DNA of 64,000 bases from Acanthosepion lycidas (lineage: Eukaryota; Mollusca; Cephalopoda; Sepiida; Sepiidae): contig OZ010613.1 in NCBI GenBank assembly GCA_963932145.1, positions 44,435,341 through 44,499,340 on the forward strand. The letters run 5' to 3'. Below are positions 58,010 to 64,000 of this stretch, one piece after another. Both the position numbers and the translations under genes were made by a program. Within the stretch, counting starts at the first letter, position 1, and the number at the start of each line of letters is the position of its first letter. The notes under the pieces were generated by a model, which saw nothing but the letters and a program-made list of their open reading frames with translations, searched no databases and had not been told where the DNA came from.

Positions 58010-59720
58010 ATCCCCATAAAGCATGTGGACTTTATCCTTAAATAGTCCTGAAGAAATGTGCTCCTGAACTTGCTCATGTTCTCCTTAAACTTTATAATAA
58101 ATACCTCACTGCTTCTTGCTTTTCTGTTTATCAGAAATCCCCCTCTGTTGTTCCAGTCTTTAATAAACTTAGAACTTTAATGTCTGATATGAACCCTTCG
58201 ACACTTACAAGTATCAGCCTATTAGCCTTCTACCTCTTTTTGGTAAAATACTAGACGCCTTCTTTTGGGTTCTATAGCCTTGGGTGGCAACTGGTCTACC
58301 GCAGAAAGGAATGGCAACCTACTGTGGGAAAAAAATCTGCCTTGTCAGTCATGTATCGAAAGATGCATGATTGCATAAGTATGTATCATGCATGGCACAT
58401 AACTGACTGACTAGAGGACTTAATTAATGCTGAATTAGTTAAGCATCTCACAACACAGGGCCTTTTTTCAGACAAGCAATATAGCTTTTGTTTCTCTAGG
58501 TTAACTGCTGATGTATTAATGCAGAAAGAGTCTATCAAGATTTAGATAAGAATGGTGACTTTGGACATATCTCAAAAGCATTTGACAGACTTTGGCATAC
58601 CGGTCTTCTTCACAAGTTGAAAAGTTATGGTGCCTCCAGATGAATTTTTGAACTGATTCAGTCTTTCTTGTCAAATTGTGAAACAAAAAGTTGTCCTGAA
58701 CGGCCACTCTTCTAGATCCTTCTGTGACCCCCACCCCAGGGCTCTACCCATGGTCCTACTTTGTTTTTAATTTTCATTAACAACCTTCCTGATGACATAA
58801 GTTCCCAACTTTTAGGTCTGATCAATTTGATAAGGACGAATTGGTGGCTGATCTAAAAAATGACCTACAGTCTGTTGTTAATTGGGGAAAAGAATGACTT
58901 TTTAATTTTAACACCTCCAAAATGAAACTACTCTCTGTTAATCATCAAAGAAACCCCTTTCTTCCTTCCCTCAGCATGGCTGATACTAACCTGCAGGAGA
59001 ATGACTTGTTGCACCTTCTCAGATTAACATTCTCAGTTGACATGAAATGGAAAGACTATATAGAATCCATTGCTAGGTCAGCTAATCAGAAAGTTGGTTC
59101 ACTGTCATATTAGACAATTCTTTTCATTATCTATCTTGCATATCTATAAGTCTACCATTCATCCATGCTTAAAACATTGCTGCCACTTATGGCCTGGTGT
59201 TCCTGCTATATATTTAGAGATTCTTGATAAAATCCAAAGGAGGATCTGCAATATTATTGGTATTGTTTTGGATTCTTGGATTCAGTCACTTTCCCACTGC
59301 CATAAAGTTGCTTCCCTGTGTTGTTTCTATAAATACTTTCATGGAAATTGTTCAGATGAGCTCTTCATTATGGTACCTAAATTTTACGAATTTAAGCGGA
59401 GTACTAGATTGACAACAAGGTCACATCAATTTACAGTTGAATTGGTTAAATATAAGCATAAGTCCTATACTAACAGTTTATTTTCTCGCACTTCTCACTT
59501 GTGGAACTCTCTTCTGGCTCCATATTTTCCAGCCAACTTTGTTCTTCAAAAATTTAAATGCAGTGTCAATCATTATCTACTGTCTTCCTGATTACTCTCC
59601 TATGGTTCTTGATCCTTTATAATGTTTTTGTTTTCTGATTTTTTCACACCCAGTAACCCCGTTGTGTCTTAGTGGTTTTACTGCCTTGCTTGAGGTAAAT
59701 TCAATTCTGCACCTCACTTG
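58010..59720 (+). mobile_element. LINE reverse transcriptase fragment (Jockey/CR1-like) with SINE inside
   Basis: Plus-strand frames read HKACGLYP, LKKCAPELAHVLLKLYNKYL, QPISLL, then after an SINE piece EDLINAELVKHLTTQGLFSD, LDISKAFDRLWHTGLLHKLK, GPTLFLIFINNLPDDIS, FSVDMKWKDYIESIARSA, LHIYKSTIHPCLKHCCHLWP and FYKYFHGNCSDEL. These are successive RT and thumb blocks. The YADD segment is lost or mutated. Stops and shifts are frequent. The 3' tail at 59630-59720 (CACACCCAGTAACCCCGTTG, GTCTTAGTGGTTTTACTGCC) is shared with 25425-25520 and 56015-56100. Confidence 0.88.
58258..58415 (+). repeat. 3' half of a tRNA SINE inserted in the LINE
   Basis: TTGGGTGGCAACTGGTCTAC, AGGAATGGCAACCTACTGTG, TTGTCAGTCATGTATCGAAA, GTATCATGCATGGCAC. 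It interrupts the RT between the PISLL and AELVKHL blocks. Confidence 0.8.
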
Positions 59721-60301
59721 GATTTTACAGTATTTTTGATAATCAAAGTTTGTCTTGCTTTGAACTTGGATCTTATTGTATTTTGACTATTAAACAGTTT
59801 GTTTTGCTTCGAATTTAAAATCAAATCATTTGCTTCAAATCAACTACAAATACAATAAAAAATTAAACAGACAGTTCTTGTCAGTTATTTTTAATCAAAC
59901 CTGTTTAGCTGAATACTTGCTGCCTATACAGGATGTTCCAAAAGTCTTGGGAACATTTCAAGTCCTCATATCTGCTGAATTATGAATGGTAGTAAGATGA
60001 AACTGGTATCATTTTAAAGCTAAATTCATTAAGTTTTTTGTAATGCTAATGATTTTTTTCATATTTTTTCAGTAATGGCGTTCACTCAACCAGAAAAGGC
60101 GTTTTGTGTCATTGAATTTGCAAAAACTGAATCATGTTCAACGTGCATTTCACACAAAATTCCAAAAAGAGGCACCAGAAAGGAAATCCATATTAAGATG
60201 GAATGGTAAATTCATGAAGAATGGGTGTTTGTGCCCAGCTAATGGTTGGTTGGTTGGGTTTTATGTCTTATCAAACACTGTGGGTCATTTAATGCCAAAT
60301 T

Positions 60302-60306
<5 letters not shown>

Positions 60307-60341
<35 letters not shown>
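60307..60341. repeat. TA microsatellite
   Basis: A perfect TA tract inside the insert of the DUF4817-type remnant. Confidence 0.85.
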
Positions 60342-60350
<9 letters not shown>

Positions 60351-60384
60351 CTATACATATATTAAATATACAGTACTATCAAAC

Positions 60385-60785
60385 ATATAGCTGGCAACGT
60401 TATTTTTTCAAAAACGCATAGCTGGCAACATTTTTTTTCCAAACACATATAGCTGGCAACATTATTTTTTCCAAAAAAAGTATAGCTGGCAACATTATTT
60501 TTTCCAAAAAAAGTATAGCTGGCAACATTATTTTTTCCAAAAAACGTATAGCTGACAACATTTTTTCAAAAACATATAACTGGCAACATTGTTGTTTCAA
60601 AAACGCATAGCTGGCAACATTGTTGTTTCAAAAATGTATATCTGGCAATATTATTGTTTCAAAAACGCATAGCTGGCAACATTATTGTTTCAAAAACGTA
60701 TAACTGGCAACATTATTTTTTCCCAAAAAACGTATAGCTGGCAACATTATTGTTTCAAAAACATATAGCTGGCAACATTATTTTT
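60385..60785. repeat. Minisatellite, ~30-36 bp unit, about 13 copies
   Basis: Unit: TATAGCTGGCAACATTATTT, then TTTCCAAAAACG. Copies begin near 60389, 60420, 60451, 60484, 60519, 60550, 60579, 60610, 60641, 60672, 60703, 60736 and 60767. Spacing varies by T/A run length. Confidence 0.92.
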
Positions 60786-60818
60786 CTGAAAACATTATCT
60801 GAAGCCTTGTTGTTGGAC

Positions 60819-60906
60819 GTAGTTTATCGTCATACCCAGGACGCGGATGTAGTTTATCGTCATACCCAGGACGCGGATGTAGTTTATCGTCATACCCAGG
60901 ACGCGG
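60819..60906. repeat. Three exact 30-bp tandem repeats
   Basis: Unit GTAGTTTATCGTCATACCCA then GGACGCGGAT, repeated identically three times (last copy two bases short). In one frame it codes a 10-residue repeat VVYRHTQDAD. The complement of the unit core occurs once at 8888-8912. Confidence 0.95.
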
Positions 60907-61604
60907 TGTTGAGTGAGTTCAAACTGCCTTCGAGCAGAGCCCCCATAAATCAATCAGAAGAGCCAGTAAGGAACTTCAGCTTCCTACAACAACTGTTTGG
61001 CATGTCTTAAAAAGACAACTGCACATGACACCTTACAAGCTACAGTTAACCCAACAGTTACAGGACAATGATAAACCAGCTCGTCGTGGCTTTTGCATTG
61101 CAACGCAAGAGAAGTTGGAAGATGATGGATTTGATGTGTGCTGTGTGACCAACAGTGCTCACATTGAATATCTTTGAACATTCCATATAATAAAACTTGA
61201 GATTAAATTCTTTCAGAATATATCAGGCACGTTTTTATATCCTTAATAGTTTTTGAGATATTCAATGTCAAAATGTGACCAAGACTATATATTCAACCAC
61301 GTTTCATTGAATAATATAGACATATTTTTTCAACTCATGTTTATACTGATCCTTTACAGTTAAATGTTTCTTATATGCATTTCAATATGTTGCTGTTACA
61401 CTTGTAATAAATTTAGTTGAGAGTTGGTTGGTTGATTTTGATATTTAATGCCATTTCGCATTTCTACCAATTTCCAGTCAGCTTCCTTATATTGAAATCC
61501 TTGTTTTGTAATAAATTTTAAAATAATTACAGAGCATATTTGCATGTGTTTTTAAAAATTACTATTACAATGAAATGCAGATTTTATTGCAGTTATAAGT
61601 TTGT

Positions 61605-61804
61605 CTTTGTAATTTATCCCTGAAGATGATGTTGGGAAAGATAGAAAGTACTTGGCTTAGAAAAAAACTACAATGCCTTCTTTGATGAATTTCATCTGAA
61701 CATCAAAAAACTGATTAGAGGACTGGAAAGAACCAGTATAAAAATAGACAGAATGTGTCTATATTATTCAATGAAACATGTTTAAATGAAGATGTGCTGC
61801 CTAA

Positions 61805-61831
<27 letters not shown>
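61605..61831. repeat. Single arm of the 42.7-kb foldback family, with TA tract
   Basis: GTTTGTCTTTGTAATTTATC, CCTGAAGATGATG, TGATGAATTTCATCTGAACA, TATTATTCAATGAAACATGT, TTAAATGAAGATGTGCTGCC, then (TA)n; parallels 42955-43207. Confidence 0.75.
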
Positions 61832-61836
<5 letters not shown>

Positions 61837-62740
61837 CTCAATTCAGAGTGATGTCACAAAAAAAAAAAATAAAATAATAATACCAGTAATAAAAATAGAG
61901 AAAATAATAAAATAATTTCAAAAATTAATTTAAATTTAATTGAAAAGCAGGATACAAGGAATGGTCAGTAGTCAAGAATTAAGGTAAGCATTATTGACAG
62001 AATGACATTACTATAATGTAAATTAATTAATAATTATTTTACTATTGAAATGCTTTAATTTAAAAGATTATACATAATTTGGCACTCAGTTTTTATGTCG
62101 TGCATTGAAAATCAGTTAAAAGTAATTGTCATGTGCCAGGAACCAATGCAAGCATAGATCAAGGCTATTATCTGTATAATGTAAATGCATTATTAATAAT
62201 TTAACTATAGAAATGTGATGAAAGTCAGGAAGAAATGGATTGTTACTGATCAGGAATGTAAATGCATTTTTAATGATTTCACTGTAAGAAATGTATCGAA
62301 AAAAGCATTGCCAGTGGTCAGGATATAAGGCAAGTGTTATTGACATTAAAAATCAATGAAAATGGATTGTCATTTGTGGGAAATCTAGGACAGCATAATT
62401 GATAAAAGAAAGCTGTTATCAACAATAATAATTAATTTTTAATTTTTACATAATTTTAATAAATATGAATATCAAAATTAATTACCATGTCATCAGGACC
62501 TTCACAGGAATGACGAAAAGGTGTACTCTGTTAATTGAGAAATAAAAAAAATATTAAGATGCTAACAAGTACAAAGTGTGGCAGAAATACCTCCCACATA
62601 ATGTTAAACATTAGTGATAATGGTGTCTTCTTCTAGCTAATGTCTTATCCAATAATGGCATCCCAAATTTCCAGGAACCAGTTCTATAAAGGCAGATAAT
62701 CTTTAGGAACATATTCTGGTTAAAGTATGATGCTTTTTGA
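61832..62740. other. Intergenic AT-rich stretch
   Basis: Decayed repeats of a unit with ATTGTCA, AGGAATGGTCAGTAG and GAAATG..AAAATCA (near 61945, 62115, 62245, 62310). No gene. Confidence 0.35.
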
Positions 62741-62745
62741 TTCTA

Positions 62746-64000
62746 CACTCTGTCTGAAGTTATTAAACAAATCATATAAACTTCAACAATTCAAATTTGG
62801 TTTAAAAAAAAAAAATTGTCAAATTTTAAACACTCAATTTAGATGTCAAAGCAAAGCCAGAGTCAAAATTCTAGGTAGTATCAATGTGTTACTGAAATTA
62901 TTTCATATATTCTGAAAAATTGCTGTTTGAAGTTATTAGGCAAAACCAAATAAACACATTTTACTTCAACAAAATATAATAAAAACATAAAAAATTAATC
63001 AACACAGATAATAGAACAAATAACAAAGACATATAATAAGTCTTTGAATCCTTTACATTTTAATATAGTGACCGTTCTTCTCCATAACAGCCAGTAATCT
63101 ATTATCCACAGATTTTGTTATTTTTTTTTTTTTTTTTACTTCAGAAGGTATAATTTCCGATATGATGGTTTTAATTGCTTCCCATAGGTCTGCTTTGCTG
63201 TTATATTGTTTGCCACCTTCATATAATTTCATCTTCACAATTGACCATAGATTTTTGATTGGATTCAAATCAGGACCTGATGTTAGCCATTCCATTGTTT
63301 TCTCTCCTGTAAATCTTTTATGCTCAAATAATTCACAGGTAAACATAGATACATGAGAAGGAGCATTGTCATGTATAAATACACACTTCACTTTGAAACT
63401 GTGACACTGGGACTTGTACCAACGAATGTCTTGTTCATAAAATTGCAATACTTGGCACTGTTCAGTTTAACTGCTTCATTGACTTTGAATGGTCCACTAA
63501 TGGTTTGGTCAGCAATTCCAGCCCATATCATAACATTACCACCACTTGTTGTCTTCTTTTAGCCACAGGCATGTCTGAATTGGATAAAATCCATCCTTCA
63601 GCCCATCCATCAGGTCTATCAAATTTTCACTTGAGATTCGTCTGTGAAAATTACTTTAGAAAAGTCAATTTTCATGTATTTCTTGGCTCAATTTTCACAC
63701 TTTAAAATATTTACTTTAGTGAGAGGAGGCTACCTAGATTGTTTTACAGATCCCAATTCACAAAGATGACACCTTTTGTCCTTTTTGACTCCCTCAATTC
63801 CAGCCTTTTCAAAGATTGTGCTGATCAAAAGGGGGTTGTTTCACTATAACTCGCTTCAGTTTACGTTCATCTCAAGGTAGCAAGTTCTTAAAGCCTTTTC
63901 CTTTGCTTTGAGTTCTGAACTTACTTATATTTTCAACAGCTTTATCATTTAGTGATCTCTGCAAATCTTTTTTGGTATCTCCAATGAGGACATTTTTTTA
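62746..64000 (-). mobile_element. Tc1/mariner element, D37-spacing type, cut by window end
   Basis: A TA-flanked end at 62746 (CACTCTGTCTGAAGTTATTA) and an inner direct copy near 62920 (TGTTTGAAGTTATTAGGCAA) suggest IR/DR-like ends. The minus-strand transposase C-terminus lies at 63053-63448. Upstream minus-strand text (QRSLNDKAVENISKF, RTQSKGKGFKNLL, near 63990-63890) looks like its N-terminal region. The other end lies outside the window. Confidence 0.75.
63053..63448 (-). pseudogene. Tc1-like transposase C-terminal part
   Basis: 131 residues reading VFIHDNAPSHVS (second catalytic D), MEWLTSGPDLNPIKNLWSIV and KMKLYEGGKQYNSKADLWEA. The motif NPIENLW reads NPIKNLW, so the catalytic E is K. 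The D to E(K) spacing is 37 residues rather than 34, as in DD37E relatives. Inactive by the lost E. Confidence 0.85.

Larger units (their letters stand above)
59929..61286 (+). mobile_element. DUF4817-type (mariner-related) transposon remnant
   Basis: The left end is TA|CAGGATGTTCCAAAAGTC. The right end keeps the inner terminal part (complement AGTCTTGGTCACATTTTGAC) but lacks the outermost bases. It encodes MAFTQPEKAFCVIEFAKTES (60074) and, in another frame, AFHTKFQKEAPERKSILRW. After an insert come HKSIRRASKELQLPTTTVWH, LHMTPYKLQLTQQLQDNDKP and DVCCVTNSAHIEYL. The catalytic middle is deleted. A ~680-base insert with minisatellites splits the helix-turn-helix region. Confidence 0.8.

Noticed and set aside
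60385-60906. Regular ~30-base repeats resembling a CRISPR array
   Set aside because: The spacers are not unique; whole units repeat in tandem, with no cas genes, in an animal genome. It is a minisatellite.

Overview
The window is animal nuclear DNA: AT-rich, intron-dominated and densely packed with transposons. The tRNA-derived SINE families, Penelope-like and LINE fragments, mariner MITEs and long TA/CA microsatellites suggest a cephalopod mollusc, most likely an octopus. That assignment rests on remembered repeat families and was not checked by a search.

Two host genes can be supported. OSGEPL1 (mitochondrial tRNA threonylcarbamoyladenosine synthase, Kae1/Qri7/TsaD family) runs on the plus strand from 9484 to 45192 in ten coding exons. 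All ten join in frame with GT/AG borders to give 445 codons from the first ATG. Upstream and divergent, the first coding exon of a glycyl-tRNA synthetase gene (GARS1) lies on the minus strand at 6622-6921. It carries a likely mitochondrial presequence, an internal cytosolic start and the beginning of the WHEP domain. The rest of that gene lies to the left of the window.

Almost everything else is repeats. 1-6.5 kb holds an SINE-bearing mariner-type element, a non-autonomous Helitron and a large AT-rich foldback. 7.3-8.4 kb holds a second Helitron and a degenerate TATC minisatellite. The OSGEPL1 introns hold mariner MITEs with Hsmar1/MADE1-like ends, a hAT MITE with its target duplication, RTE-like and other LINE fragments, tRNA SINEs, SINEs with a 5S-rRNA-like head, an IR/DR Tc1 element with all three catalytic residues still encoded, long-TIR elements, a tandem array of tRNA-like units and several foldbacks. 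Right of OSGEPL1 (45.2-64 kb) lie a 640-bp tandem duplication, a Penelope-like GIY-YIG fragment, a LINE end beside a Helitron helicase fragment, a solo LTR with 5-bp target duplication, a LINE reverse transcriptase fragment, a DUF4817-type transposon interrupted by minisatellites, and a Tc1-like transposase cut by the window end.

The most striking unexplained signal is a complete minimal type I hammerhead ribozyme fold on the minus strand at 37192-37234, between two TA microsatellites in intron 7. A second copy of its core, with the flanks replaced by TC/TA repeats, lies at 28582-28616. Other points of interest are the 5S-tRNA chimeric SINEs and a decayed tandem copy of the exon 8 acceptor. 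The left half of the window is gene-poor, and no intact transposon gene was found.
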